A stretch of 64,000 bases of DNA from JAXMAZ01 sp046350115 (GTDB lineage Bacteria; Planctomycetota; Planctomycetia; Gemmatales; Gemmataceae), in assembly GCA_046350115.1 (NCBI GenBank), contig JAXMAZ010000014.1, forward strand, positions 1-64,000, in the 5' to 3' direction. The notes beneath the pieces are model-generated. The model was not told the origin of the DNA. It saw only the letters and a list, made by a program, of their open reading frames with translations, and did not search any database. Each line of letters begins with the position of its first letter. Position 1 is the first letter of the stretch. The translations under genes were made by a program, and so were the position numbers. Shown one piece after another: positions 15,364 to 24,591 of the stretch.

Positions 15364-16704
15364 ATGTTCGCCGTCGCCCTGCTAACGACCGTCCTGGCGG
15401 CCGAGCCGTCGCCCCGGTTTGTACCGCCGGCCGACTTCGCCGCCAGAGCCGGCGAGCTGATGGCCGCCCGCCAGGCCACCCGCGGGTTCAGCGGCACGGT
15501 CCTGGTCGCGCACCACGGCAAGGTGCTTTTCGCCGCCGGGTACGGGCTGGCCGACCGCGACCACGACGTGCCGAACACCGTCGCCACCAAGTACCGGATC
15601 GGGTCGATCACCAAGCAGTTCACCGCCGCCTGCATTCTGCTCCTGGAGCAGCAGGGCAAACTGAAGGTGAGCGACCCGCTGGGCAAGCACCTGCCGGACT
15701 GCCCGAAGGCGTGGGCGGACGTCACCCTGCTCCAACTGATGTCGCACACCTCCGGGGTGCCGGCCAACCACCTGCTGCCGGCCACGCTCAGCGGCAAGCT
15801 GTCACGACCGGCAACCCCGAAGCAGATCCTCGACCTGGTGAAGGACCGGCCGCTCCAGTTCAAGCCGGGGGAGAAGCACGTCTACTCGAACACCGGGTAT
15901 GCCCTGCTCGGCATGGTGGTCGAGCAGGTGAGCGGGAAGAAGTTCGGGGCGTTCCTGAAGGATTCGATCCTGACCCCGTGCGGCATGACCGACAGCGGGG
16001 TGGACGACACCGGCCGGGTGCTCAAGGACCGGGCCACCGGGTACGCCGGGCCGGACCGGGAGGCGGAGTTCGTCCACATGACCGTGGTGTACTCGGCCGG
16101 GAACATGTACTCGACCGTCGGCGACCTGCTCAAGTGGGACCGGGCGCTGGCCGGCGACGCCGTGCTCGGGCCGGCGGCCAAGAAGACCCTGTTCGCCCCG
16201 GTCAAGGACGGGTACGCGGCCGGGTTCGTGGTCGGCACCCGGTTCGGCCGGCCGCAGCAGTGGCACAACGGCGGACTGCCCGGGTTCACGTCCATGATGC
16301 TCCGGTTCCCGGACGACGGGCTGTTCGTCACCGTCCTCACCAACAGCGACGACGGCCGTCCCGAGCTGACGGCCGCCACCCTGGCCGCGGTCGCGTTCGG
16401 CAAGCCCTATGTCGTCCCGCGGAAGCTGGAGGCGGCGAAGGTGCCGGACGAGGCGCTCGACGCGCTGGCCGGCAAGTACACCAGCGGCGATCGCACCCTC
16501 ACCGTCACCAGGTCCGGCGGCAAGCTGACGCTCAAAGAGGGGAAAGGGGCGGACGTCACGTACACCCCGCTCGGGGCCGACCGGTTCGCGGCCGCCAGCC
16601 GATCGCTGGAGGCCGAAGCGGTCTTCACCCGGGCTGACGGGAAGCCGATTGCCGTCACCCTGCGGACGACCGGGCTGGAAACCCGGTGGACGAAAGCCGA
16701 CTGA
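15364..16704 (+). CDS. secreted serine hydrolase, class C beta-lactamase/PBP fold
   Basis: A 446-residue protein with a short signal (MFAVALLTTVLAAEP). The class C beta-lactamase/DD-peptidase motifs are SxxK in RIGSITKQFTAA (Ser81, Lys84), YSN at 174-176 in HVYSNTGYALLGMVVEQ, and HNGGLPGF as the KTG-like box. The last 100 residues form a small beta domain (LAGKYTSGDRTLTVTRSGGK) common in esterase-type members. These enzymes are usually peptidases or esterases rather than antibiotic-resistance enzymes. A second, larger member fused to VanX lies at 41437. Confidence 0.88.
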   Translation: MFAVALLTTVLAAEPSPRFVPPADFAARAGELMAARQATRGFSGTVLVAHHGKVLFAAGYGLADRDHDVPNTVATKYRIGSITKQFTAACILLLEQQGKLKVSDPLGKHLPDCPKAWADVTLLQLMSHTSGVPANHLLPATLSGKLSRPATPKQILDLVKDRPLQFKPGEKHVYSNTGYALLGMVVEQVSGKKFGAFLKDSILTPCGMTDSGVDDTGRVLKDRATGYAGPDREAEFVHMTVVYSAGNMYSTVGDLLKWDRALAGDAVLGPAAKKTLFAPVKDGYAAGFVVGTRFGRPQQWHNGGLPGFTSMMLRFPDDGLFVTVLTNSDDGRPELTAATLAAVAFGKPYVVPRKLEAAKVPDEALDALAGKYTSGDRTLTVTRSGGKLTLKEGKGADVTYTPLGADRFAAASRSLEAEAVFTRADGKPIAVTLRTTGLETRWTKAD

Positions 16705-16714
16705 CCGCCCGCGC

Positions 16715-16720
16715 TATAAT
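16715..16720 (+). promoter_or_regulatory. consensus TATAAT just before a start codon
   Basis: TATAAT lies six bases before ATG 16727. A transcript started at the usual distance would begin at or next to the A of the ATG, so the mRNA would be leaderless. No Shine-Dalgarno sequence is present. The -35 region (GAAAGC) is not consensus. Confidence 0.5.
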
Positions 16721-16726
16721 TCCGGC

Positions 16727-18286
16727 ATGAACACGCCCGCCGAACTCGCCGCGCTGGTCCGCCGCGGTCAGGCTTACATCCGCCGGCAGGAGTACGCCCG
16801 GGCGGTCGAGGCACTGACCGGGGCGGTCGACCTGAACCCGGACGACCCGGCCCTGTACGTCGAGCGGGGGCTGGCCCACGCGGCGGCCGGCGAGCACGAC
16901 CTGGCCGTCGAGGACTACACCCGGGCGGTCGAACTCGACCCGTCGTTCGCGCGGGCCTACCAGCACCGGGCCGCCGCCCACCTGGAGCGGGACGACCTGC
17001 CGGCCGCGGTCAGCAACTACGCCGAGGCGGTCCGGCTGGCCCCGGACGACCCGGACCCGCTCAACGGCCGCGGGGCCGCTCTGGCCCGCAGCGGCCAGCC
17101 GGAGGCGGCCGTGGCCGACTTCACCGCCGCCCTGGAGCGGGAGCCAGGCTCGTTCCGGGTGCCGTACAACCGCGGGCACTGCTTCGCCGCCCTCGGCCGG
17201 GACGAGGAGGCGGTCGCCGACTACACCCTCGCCCTGCAGGCCGACCCGAGACACGCCCGGGCGTACCTCAACCGCGGGCTGGCGCTGGAGCGGCTCGGCC
17301 GGGCGGCCGAGGCGGCGGCCGACTTCGGCACCGCCCTCCGGCTCGCCCCGCACGGGGCGGACGGGTACTTGCACCGGGCACGGGTCCGGGCCGCCGCCGC
17401 GGACTATGCCGGGGCGGTCCGGGACTATGACCACCTGCTGCGACTGGACCCCCGGCACGCGACCGCCCACAACCTCCGCGGGGTGGCCCTGGCCCAGTCG
17501 GGCGAACCGGCCAAGGCGGCCGAGGCGTTCGCCGCCGCGGCCGCCCTCGACCCGGCCGACCCGGGACCGCCGTTCAACCGCGGGCTGGCCCACGTCCGGC
17601 TGCGGCAGTGGGAGGCGGCCGTCGCCGACTTCACCACGGCCATCGGCCTGGCGCCGGCCGACCCGGCCGGGTTCCTGCAGCGGGGGTTCGCCCACTTGGA
17701 GTTGCACGACCCGGCCCGGGCCGTAGCCGACTTCGACAAGGTGATCGAGCTGACCCCGGCCGACCCGAAGGCCCACTTCGCCCGGGCGGTGGCCCGCCGG
17801 CAGGCCGGCGACCACCACGGAGCCATAACCGACGCCACCCGAGCCGTCGAGCTAAGCCCGGACCTCGCCCCCGCCTACGGCCAGCGGGGGGCGGCGTGGT
17901 ACGCCCTCGGGGAGTTGGCCGCGGCGGCCGCCGACTACCAGGCCGCCCTGGACCGGTCGGCCGACGCCCCGGACCCCGGGGTGCTGAACTCGCTCGCCTG
18001 GCTCCGGGCGACCGCCCCCGACGACGACCTGCGGGACGGGCCGACCGCCGTCACGCTGGCCGAACGGGCGTGCGAGCGGACCGGGCAGGCGGTCCCGGTG
18101 TTCCTGGACACCCTGGCGGCGGCTTACGCCGAAGCCGGCCGGTTCGCCGACGCCGTGCAGACCCAGGAACGGGCGGTCGAGCTGGCCCCGGCCGACGGCC
18201 GGGGAGAGTACGAGGCCCGGCTCGGGCTGTACCGGGAAGGGAAGCCATTTCGGGACTCGGCCCCGGTTGTCGCAGGGCGGTCCTAG
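16727..18286 (+). CDS. large TPR-repeat protein
   Basis: A 519-residue protein composed almost entirely of 34-residue TPR units, a dozen or more, from residue 5 (LAALVRRGQAYIRRQEYARA) to about 480. Repeats follow the pattern YARAVEALTGAVDLNPDDPA / HDLAVEDYTRAVELDPSFAR. The C-terminal cap (NSLAWLRATAPDDDLRDGPT) matches that of the paralogue at 13513 and of planctomycete TPR proteins in general. No signal or membrane segment is visible. There is no ribosome-binding site, and a TATAAT box sits at -12, suggesting a leaderless transcript. The stop overlaps the stop of the convergent gene (CTAG). Confidence 0.85.
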   Translation: MNTPAELAALVRRGQAYIRRQEYARAVEALTGAVDLNPDDPALYVERGLAHAAAGEHDLAVEDYTRAVELDPSFARAYQHRAAAHLERDDLPAAVSNYAEAVRLAPDDPDPLNGRGAALARSGQPEAAVADFTAALEREPGSFRVPYNRGHCFAALGRDEEAVADYTLALQADPRHARAYLNRGLALERLGRAAEAAADFGTALRLAPHGADGYLHRARVRAAAADYAGAVRDYDHLLRLDPRHATAHNLRGVALAQSGEPAKAAEAFAAAAALDPADPGPPFNRGLAHVRLRQWEAAVADFTTAIGLAPADPAGFLQRGFAHLELHDPARAVADFDKVIELTPADPKAHFARAVARRQAGDHHGAITDATRAVELSPDLAPAYGQRGAAWYALGELAAAAADYQAALDRSADAPDPGVLNSLAWLRATAPDDDLRDGPTAVTLAERACERTGQAVPVFLDTLAAAYAEAGRFADAVQTQERAVELAPADGRGEYEARLGLYREGKPFRDSAPVVAGRS

Positions 18287-18660
18287 GCGGCCGCCCGCAG
18301 CCACGTCTCCGCCTCGGACGGCCGGGTGACGACCGTCGCAGTGAACTCGAGCGACTCGACGAACGCCCCGAACATCCGGGCCACGCCGAACCGCAGCGGG
18401 TCGGCGGCGACGATCGCGCACCGGCCGGACAGGGACGGCCGGGCGCGGGCGAACAGGTCGGCGATGGCCTGGAGTTCGGCCGCCGACCGGTTCTCCGCGG
18501 ACGACCGGATGTCGAACAGTAAGTGCCAGCCGCCGGGCACGGGGGCGGTCGCGGCGGCCGCGAACGCGGCCCCGAGGACCGCCTGACCGTCGGCGAACCC
18601 GACGTCACCGACTGTCACGAACCGAATGACGTCGTCCGCGAGCTGATAGGTGAGTCCCAC
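18283..18660 (-). CDS. STAS/SEC14-like domain protein
   Basis: A 125-residue single-domain protein starting MGLTYQLADDVIRFVTVGDV. The alternating pattern (LHLLFDIRSSAENRSAAELQ-like strand-helix, then GRCAIVAADPLRFGVARMFG and TVVTRPSEAETWL) resembles the STAS/SpoIIAA-like SEC14 family that occurs as stand-alone proteins in planctomycetes. No conserved phosphorylatable Ser is obvious. Function is unknown; such proteins bind small ligands or regulatory partners. It is convergent with the TPR gene, sharing the palindromic CTAG as both stops. Confidence 0.6.
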   Translation of the reverse strand: MGLTYQLADDVIRFVTVGDVGFADGQAVLGAAFAAAATAPVPGGWHLLFDIRSSAENRSAAELQAIADLFARARPSLSGRCAIVAADPLRFGVARMFGAFVESLEFTATVVTRPSEAETWLRAAA

Positions 18661-18730
18661 CGGTTCGCCCCCCGGGCCGTGGTCGAACCGGCGTTCATCT
18701 TATCCCTCCCGTCCGGACCGGACGAGCGGA

Positions 18731-20200
18731 TTATGCGATCAGCGCCTTGATCGCCTTGGCCGGCTCGACCCCGGTCAGCTTGTTGTCCAGCCCCTGGGTG
18801 CGGAAGGTGAACCGCTCGTGGTCGATCCCGAGCAGGTGCAGCACCGTGGCGTGGAAGTCGTGGATGTGGCACGGGTCCTTGACGATGTTGTAGCTGAACT
18901 CGTCCGTCTCCCCGTAGGTCACGCCCCCCTTCGCCCCGCCGCCGGCCATCCACATGGTGAAGCACCGCGGGTGGTGGTCCCGGCCGTAGTTGTCCTTGGT
19001 CAGCGTCCCCTGGGTGTAGATGGTCCGGCCGAACTCCCCGCCCCAGATGACCAGCGTCTCGTCGAACAGCCCGTGCCGCTTCAGGTCCTGGACCAGCCCC
19101 CAGCACGCCCGGTCCACGTCCCCGCACTGGTCCGGCATCCGCTTGGTCAGGTTGGCGTGGTGGTCCCAGTTGTTGTGGTACACCTGCACGAACCGCACCC
19201 CCTTCTGCACCAGCCGGCGGGCCATGAGGGCCGTGTTGGCGAACGACCCCGGCTTCTTGGCCGCGTCCCCGTAAAGCTCGAACGTGCTCGTCGGCTCCTT
19301 GCTCAGGTCGGTCAGGTCCGGGACGCTCGACTGCATCCGGTAGGCCATCTCGAACTGGTCGATCCGGGTCTGTGTCTCCGGGTCGTTGAGCCGGGTGTGG
19401 GTCAACTTGTTCATCGCCTGCAGGCCGTCGAGCATGGTCCGGCGGACTTCCCCGCTCACCCCCGGCGGGTTGTTGATGTACAGGATCGGGTCGCCGGCGC
19501 TGCGGAACGACACCCCGGCGTGGACCCCCGGCAGATACCCGCTCTGCCACAGCCGGGCGGAGATCGCCTGGATCTGCTCCTTGTTGGTCGGCTCGGCCAC
19601 CATGACCACGAACGTCGGCAGGTCGCGGTTCAGGCTGCCCAGGCCGTAGCTGGTCCACGCCCCGAGGCACGGCCGGCCGGTCACCTGGTTGCCGGTCTGC
19701 ATGTAGGTGATGGCCGGCTCGTGGTTGATCGCCTCCGTGTGCATGCTCTTGATGACGCACAGGTCGTCGGCCATCTTGGCCTTCCACGGCAGCATCTCGC
19801 TGAACCAGGTGCCGGATTTGCCGTGCTGCTTGAACTTGTACTTGGACGGGGCGACCGGGAACCGGGCCTGGCCGCTGGTCATGGTGGTCAGCCGCTGGCC
19901 CATGCGGATGCTGTCCGGCAGGTTCTTGTCGAACATGTCGGCCATCTTCGGCTTGTAGTCGAACAGGTCCATCTGGCTCGGCCCGCCGACCATGTGCAGG
20001 TAGATGACCGCCTTCGCCTTGGGGGCGTGGTGGGTCGTCGGCAGGGCGGCCCCGAACCCGGTCTTGGCCGGGCCGGCGGCCGGCACCGGGGCCCCGCGGG
20101 CGGCCTGCTCGGCCAGCAGGGTGAACAGCGACACGCCGCCCAGGTTCAGCCCGGCGTTGGCGAAGAAGTGCCGGCGGGTGAGGGCTTGCAGCGGGGTCAT
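18731..20200 (-). CDS. DUF1501 protein, Tat-exported sulfatase-like
   Basis: A 489-residue DUF1501 protein. The N-terminus (MTPLQALTRRHFFANAGLNL) is a twin-arginine-type signal. The alkaline-phosphatase-like fold is seen in AVIYLHMVGGPSQMDLFDYK, CVIKSMHTEAINHEPAITYM, VQVYHNNWDHHANL and IWGGEFGRTIYTQG, which provide the conserved His/Asp cluster. In planctomycetes DUF1501 genes usually sit directly behind a DUF1549/DUF1553 (PSD1) gene, and the pair is thought to act in degradation of sulfated or complex polysaccharides, although the reaction is not established. Here a RAYT gene lies between them, and its stop overlaps this start as ATGA. Confidence 0.93.
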   Translation of the reverse strand: MTPLQALTRRHFFANAGLNLGGVSLFTLLAEQAARGAPVPAAGPAKTGFGAALPTTHHAPKAKAVIYLHMVGGPSQMDLFDYKPKMADMFDKNLPDSIRMGQRLTTMTSGQARFPVAPSKYKFKQHGKSGTWFSEMLPWKAKMADDLCVIKSMHTEAINHEPAITYMQTGNQVTGRPCLGAWTSYGLGSLNRDLPTFVVMVAEPTNKEQIQAISARLWQSGYLPGVHAGVSFRSAGDPILYINNPPGVSGEVRRTMLDGLQAMNKLTHTRLNDPETQTRIDQFEMAYRMQSSVPDLTDLSKEPTSTFELYGDAAKKPGSFANTALMARRLVQKGVRFVQVYHNNWDHHANLTKRMPDQCGDVDRACWGLVQDLKRHGLFDETLVIWGGEFGRTIYTQGTLTKDNYGRDHHPRCFTMWMAGGGAKGGVTYGETDEFSYNIVKDPCHIHDFHATVLHLLGIDHERFTFRTQGLDNKLTGVEPAKAIKALIA

Positions 20201-20946
20201 GGGTTGGCCTCGGGGGTGTAGTCCGCTCGCTCCGCGAGCGGTCCGGTGACAGCCACCCGCCGCAGCGAATACGGCAGGTCAGCGGAGTGGTGGTAAAACT
20301 CGCCGGCGTGCAAGTTCGCCCGCCGGGGGTTGTCGGCGATGTAATCGCGGTGGTACTCGAACTGCTCGGCGGAACGGACCAAGTGGTCGAAGCTCTCCTC
20401 TTGCCAGAATCGGCCAGACCGTGCGAGTTGGCGGTTCAGGGCGACGGCGGTGAAGCGCTTCCACGACTTACACTGCGTTTGGAGCGATGCGGCGTCCGGG
20501 AACGCGGCCAACATGTGGACGTGGTTCGGCATCACCACGAAGTCGGTCAGCCGATACCGGTCGCCGTCGAAGTGCCGAAGGGCGGCGGCGACAACCGCCG
20601 CACAGGCGGGGTCGCGGAGCGGGCAGGCGCCGTGACAGCGGTCGAGATCAGCCTCCCAGCGGTCGGAGCAGAACCGGTTGTAGTTGCCAGCGATCGTCGC
20701 GCCGGATCGCCGGAGTCGACCCTCCCAACCGGGTTGAGACGGGTCAATGCCGTTGGCCCGCAACCACCCATCCCGGTCGGCGAAAAACCGGTCCAACACG
20801 GCGCGGGGCAATGAGTCCCAAGTGCGGAAGGTGACGAACGTGACCACCCCTGCCTGCGACCAGTGGGGCAGGCGGCCGGCCGTCTCGACCCGTTCGGCGG
20901 ACGGGTCGAAGAATAGCAGCCCGGTTGGTGGCGGGTGCGGTGTCAT
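20197..20946 (-). mobile_element. REP-associated tyrosine transposase (RAYT, Y1/IS200-like)
   Basis: A 249-residue Y1 transposase. The HUH motif is VVMPNHVHMLAAF (His142, His144). The catalytic-helix region is FEYHRDYIADNPRRANLHAG, with Tyr202 the likely nucleophile. The segment SGRFWQEESFDHLVRSAEQF is typical of RAYTs. Such enzymes cleave single-stranded REP hairpins next to a GTAG tetranucleotide. Start 20946 (MTPHPPPTGL) was chosen because a longer frame runs into an upstream REP. The C-terminus (GPLAERADYT) is encoded by a REP copy at 20218-20243, and the stop overlaps the DUF1501 start as ATGA. REPs lie on both sides. Confidence 0.92.
20218..20243. repeat. REP palindrome within the RAYT 3' end
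   Basis: GTAG followed by TCCGCTCGC-TCC-GCGAGCGG: an 8-bp stem with a 3-base loop and a 5' GTAG tetranucleotide, as described for RAYT targets. It overlaps the last codons of the RAYT gene. Confidence 0.9.
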
Positions 20947-20964
20947 GACCCTGGCTGTCCCAAT

Positions 20965-20990
20965 GACCGCTCGCGGAGCGAGCGGACTAC
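20965..20990. repeat. REP palindrome upstream of RAYT, inverted copy
   Basis: On the minus strand it reads GTAGTCCGCTCGCTCC then GCGAGCGGTC, identical over about 25 bp to the copy at 20218 but in the opposite orientation, so the RAYT gene is bracketed by inverted REPs, each with its GTAG. Confidence 0.9.
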
Positions 20991-21012
20991 GCAAGGCCGC
21001 TCGCAGTTTTCA

Positions 21013-21035
21013 GTCCGCTCGCGGAGCGAGCGGAC
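21013..21035. repeat. third REP copy and half-copy beside it
   Basis: GTCCGCTCGC-GGA-GCGAGCGGAC: a perfect 10-bp stem with a 3-base loop, without the GTAG end. A half-REP (GGCCGCTCGC) lies at 20996-21005. It ends 8 bp before the stop of the PSD1 gene. Confidence 0.85.
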
Positions 21036-21043
21036 GACTCACC

Positions 21044-24000
21044 TCACTTGCACAGCGCCTCGTCCAGGTTCAGCAACTGGTTCGCCACCATCGTCCAGGC
21101 GGCCAGCTCGGCCGGCTTCACCTTCGGGTCCGGCTTCGACTCGCCGTAGGTGATGAGCTTGGCCGCGTCCGCCGGCTTGTCGGCGTAGTGCGCCCGCAGC
21201 CTGTCGAGGACCGCCGTCACCACCTTCGCCTCGTCGGCGGTCAGCGGCCGGGCGAGCACCCGCCGGGCCATCGCGTCCAACCGACCGGCGTCGTCGGTGC
21301 CTTCGCCCAGGCAGACCTGGGCCAGGCGCCGGGCCGCCTCTACCATCTGCACGTCGTTGAGCGTCACCAGCGCCTGGAGCGGGGTGTTGGTCCGCTCCCG
21401 GAGGACGGCACACGTCTCCCGGTTCGGGGCGTTGAAGATCTCCATCGACGCCGGCGGGGCGGCCCGCTTCCAGAACGTGTACACGCTCCGCCGGTACAGG
21501 CTCTCGCCGGCGTCCTGCCGGTACAGCCGGGTGTTGCTCTCCGGCATGGCGACCGCCTCCCACACCCCGGGCGGCTGGTACGGCCGGACGCTCGGCCCGC
21601 CGATCTTCGGCACCAGTGAGCCGCCCGCCGCCAGGGCGTAGTCGCGGACCATCTCGGCGTCCATGCGGAACCGCGGGCCGCGGCCCAGCCAGACGTTTTG
21701 CGGGTCTTTCTCCAGCTTCTCGGCGGTGGCCGCCGCCGACTGCCGGTACACGCTGGACGTGACGAGCAGCTTGAAGAACCGCTTCACGTCCCAGTCGGTC
21801 TGGAACTCCTTGGCCAGCCAGTCGAGCAGCTCCGGGTGCGTCGGCAGTTCGCCGGACACTCCGAAGTCCCCGGCGGTGCGGACCAGCCCGCGGCCGAACA
21901 CCTCTTGCCAGAACCGGTTGACCGTCACCCGGGCGGTGAGCGGGTGGTCGTCCCGCAGCAGCCACTTCGCCAGCCCGAGGCGGTTCCGCGGCAGGTCGGC
22001 CGGGAACGCCGGCAGCGCCTTCGGGGTGATCGCCCCCACCTTGTCCCGCCGCTTGTCGTACTCCCCGCGGTACAGGACGTAGGCCTCCGCCGGGGTCGGC
22101 TTCTCGGCGCTGACGTGGGCGACGGTGCCCCTGGCCCGGATGTCCACCTCCTCCCGCCGCAGGGCGGCCAGCCCGGCGACCACCTCCCGGTACGGGGCGT
22201 CCTGGCTCGCCAGATACCAGTCGAAGGCGGCGTCCGCCTCCGGGCCGGACCGCTTGTCGGCCGGCTTCGCCACCGCCTCGGCCGCCTTCGGCGCCTGGGC
22301 CAGCGATTGCACCTCCTGGGCGGTCAGCGCCCGGTCGTACAGCCGCAAGTCCTGGACGCCGACCTGCCGCAGCTTCTGCCCGTGGTGCCGCTGGCCGACC
22401 TTCACCGGCACCGGCACCCGGATGGTGGCGGTGAGCCGGTCCTCGGCCACGTCCAGCGGCTGTGACTCGCCGTTCACGTAGATGCGGACCCCCGACGCCT
22501 TCCCGGTCCCGTCGGAAGTGACGAACACGTGATACCAGTTGTTCGGGTTGAAGACGGACTTGGTCGCCACCTTCAGGGCGTTCGTCGGCCACGTGTTGAC
22601 CAGGTGGACGGCGAACTTGTCGTTGTCCAGCCACAGGTCCCAGCCGCGGTAGCCGGCCTGCTCGTCCATCCGGGCGAGGATGCCGCCGTACTGGCCGCGG
22701 TTCGGGACGCGGACCCAGGCGCCGTAGGAGAACGGCTTGTCCCGCTCGAAGTCGCCGACCTCGGGGACGACGAGCGGGCTGTTCTGCTTGACCGTCACCG
22801 CCTTGGCCGAGACCGGGCCGGCTTCCCAGGTCGTCCCGGCCGGCAGTTGGAGCACCTGCGGCCGGCCGCCGAGCGTGGCGTGGGCGGTGGTTCCGGCGCC
22901 CTCGTCCAGCCAGGCGTAGAACCCGAGCTTGTCCGCCGGCCGGGTGTTCAGCACCGCGGCCGGGGTGGCCGTCTTCAGCCACTCAGCGAACCCGACCTTG
23001 GCCGCCGCCTTGCGGGCCTCCAGCTTGGCCTGCCCGGCGGCCAGCTCCTTCTGGACGGCCGCCCACCGCGGACGGTCCTCGGCCCGCGGGACCGGGATGA
23101 TCGGCGGGGTGTCCTTGACGTTCCCGTCCATCGCCCGCTGGGTCGTGTTGTTGAAGAACGCGGTGAGCGAGTAGAAGTCCTTCATCGACAGCGGGTCGTA
23201 CTTGTGGTCGTGGCAGACCGCGCACCCGGCCGTCAGCCCGAGCCACACCTGGGCCATCGTCTCGGTCCGGTCCCGGGCGTACAGGACGAGGTACTCCTCG
23301 TCGATCGCCCCGCCCTCGTTGGTGGTGATGTTGCACCGGTTGAACCCGGTGGCGATCTTCTGGTCCAGGGTCGGGTTCGGGAGCAGGTCGCCGGCCAACT
23401 GCTCGGTGGTGAACCGGTCGAACGGCTTGTTCTGGTTGAAGGCGTTGATGACCCAGTCCCGGTAGCTCCACACCTCCCGGTAGTTGTCGAAGTGGATGCC
23501 GTGGGTGTCGGCGTACCGGGCGGCGTCCAGCCAGTACCGGCCGCGGTGTTCGCCCCAGTGCGGGGAGGCGAGCAGGGCGTCCACGTACCGCTCGTAGGCG
23601 CCGGGGGAGGCGTCCTTGACGAACGCCTCCACGTCCGCCGGGTTCGGCGGCAGGCCGGTCAGGTCGAGGGCCAGCCGGCGGGCGAGGGTCCGCTTGTCCG
23701 CCTCCGGGGCCGGCTTCAGCCCCCGCTTCTCCAGCTCCGCGAGGATGAAGGCGTCGACCGGTGTCCGAACCCACGCCTTGTCCTTGACCGCCGGCACGGC
23801 CGGCCGGGTCGGCGGGATGAAGGACCAGTGCGGCTGGTACTCGGCCCCCTCCGCCACCCACCGCTTGAGGGTCGCCTTCTGGGCGGCCGTCAGCTTCTTG
23901 TGCGACGCCTTCGGCGGCATCAACTGCTCGTCGTCCTCGGCCAGGACGATCCGGGCGATCAGCTCGCTGTCGTCCGGCTTGCCCGGGGTGATCGACCCCT

Positions 24001-24202
24001 TCTCGATCGCCGCCTCCCGGTCGTCCAGCCGGAGCTTGGCCTTGCGGGCGGCGGAGTCTGCCCCGTGACAGGCGAAGCAGTTCTCGGCCAGGATCGGCCG
24101 GACGTCCCGGTTGTACTGGAGCTTCTCCCCGGCAGCGGCCGGGCCGACGACCAGGACCGCGGCGGCCACGACGGCCCACCGGAGCGGACGGCGCACAGAC
24201 AT
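21044..24202 (-). CDS. PSD1-type protein: cytochrome c domain, DUF1549, LamG, DUF1553
   Basis: A 1052-residue exported protein. Start 24202 (MSVRRPLRWA) follows TGAGGGG; a longer open frame upstream reads into a palindrome. After the signal (ending GPAAAGEK) is a planctomycete cytochrome c domain with heme site CFACH (Cys42-His46) and the ligand-type segment EDDEQLMPPKASHK. DUF1549 follows (about 130-350, YWLDAARYADTHGIHFDNYR; AGCAVCHDHKYDPLSMKDFY, a second CxxCH). A LamG-like domain is at about 480-650 (GTTAHATLGGRPQVLQLPAG), and DUF1553 covers 730-1040 (LARWL-type KWLLRDDHPLTARVTVNRFW; RFRMDAEMVRDYALAAGGSL). Partner of the DUF1501 gene downstream. The operon is interrupted by a RAYT/REP unit. 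Confidence 0.93.
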   Translation of the reverse strand: MSVRRPLRWAVVAAAVLVVGPAAAGEKLQYNRDVRPILAENCFACHGADSAARKAKLRLDDREAAIEKGSITPGKPDDSELIARIVLAEDDEQLMPPKASHKKLTAAQKATLKRWVAEGAEYQPHWSFIPPTRPAVPAVKDKAWVRTPVDAFILAELEKRGLKPAPEADKRTLARRLALDLTGLPPNPADVEAFVKDASPGAYERYVDALLASPHWGEHRGRYWLDAARYADTHGIHFDNYREVWSYRDWVINAFNQNKPFDRFTTEQLAGDLLPNPTLDQKIATGFNRCNITTNEGGAIDEEYLVLYARDRTETMAQVWLGLTAGCAVCHDHKYDPLSMKDFYSLTAFFNNTTQRAMDGNVKDTPPIIPVPRAEDRPRWAAVQKELAAGQAKLEARKAAAKVGFAEWLKTATPAAVLNTRPADKLGFYAWLDEGAGTTAHATLGGRPQVLQLPAGTTWEAGPVSAKAVTVKQNSPLVVPEVGDFERDKPFSYGAWVRVPNRGQYGGILARMDEQAGYRGWDLWLDNDKFAVHLVNTWPTNALKVATKSVFNPNNWYHVFVTSDGTGKASGVRIYVNGESQPLDVAEDRLTATIRVPVPVKVGQRHHGQKLRQVGVQDLRLYDRALTAQEVQSLAQAPKAAEAVAKPADKRSGPEADAAFDWYLASQDAPYREVVAGLAALRREEVDIRARGTVAHVSAEKPTPAEAYVLYRGEYDKRRDKVGAITPKALPAFPADLPRNRLGLAKWLLRDDHPLTARVTVNRFWQEVFGRGLVRTAGDFGVSGELPTHPELLDWLAKEFQTDWDVKRFFKLLVTSSVYRQSAAATAEKLEKDPQNVWLGRGPRFRMDAEMVRDYALAAGGSLVPKIGGPSVRPYQPPGVWEAVAMPESNTRLYRQDAGESLYRRSVYTFWKRAAPPASMEIFNAPNRETCAVLRERTNTPLQALVTLNDVQMVEAARRLAQVCLGEGTDDAGRLDAMARRVLARPLTADEAKVVTAVLDRLRAHYADKPADAAKLITYGESKPDPKVKPAELAAWTMVANQLLNLDEALCK

Positions 24203-24434
24203 TCGGAACCCCTCAGGGAAGGTCGGGGTGGGCCGGCAGGAGGGCCGGGACGGAGTCCCGTCCGGTGGGGTGGGTGAGAGTCGGCCCGGGGCCGGCGCCG
24301 GGTCTGTCTCTATTTTGTGAGATGGGGGGCGGAGAGTAAACCGGAAAGTGGGGCACGCCCCGTCCCGGACGGACGGGGGCGATGTCTGAACCGCACTCGG
24401 CCGCCTGATTCCGGCCGGCTTAGGGGGGATCTTT

Positions 24435-24565
24435 GAGCGGTTTGCGATGGGGTGTAGCGGTTGCGGTTCGCGGGCCGCCACGGAGGGCGGCCCCTACGGG
24501 TGTAGGGGCCGCCCTCCGTGGCGGCCCGCGTCCGGTCGTTCGCCCCACCCAATTGCAAACCGCTC
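24435..24565. repeat. nested palindrome between PSD1 and the SDR gene
   Basis: The inner arms (24469-24497 and 24502-24530) form a perfect 29-bp inverted repeat that meets at CTACgggtGTAG, so the GTAG sequence is at the centre instead of the ends. Outside it, GAGCGGTTTGC (24435) pairs with GCAAACCGCTC (24555-24565). No coding role is seen. It fills much of the 536-bp intergenic region. Confidence 0.85.
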
Positions 24566-24591
24566 CAGAAGCGTCTACCAACCGGTCATTC

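Noticed and set aside
18660..18691. CCGGTTCG/CGAACCGG hairpin after the DUF1501 gene
   Set aside because: Only 8 bp with a long loop and no U-tract; it overlaps the start of the next gene, so it is not called as a terminator.
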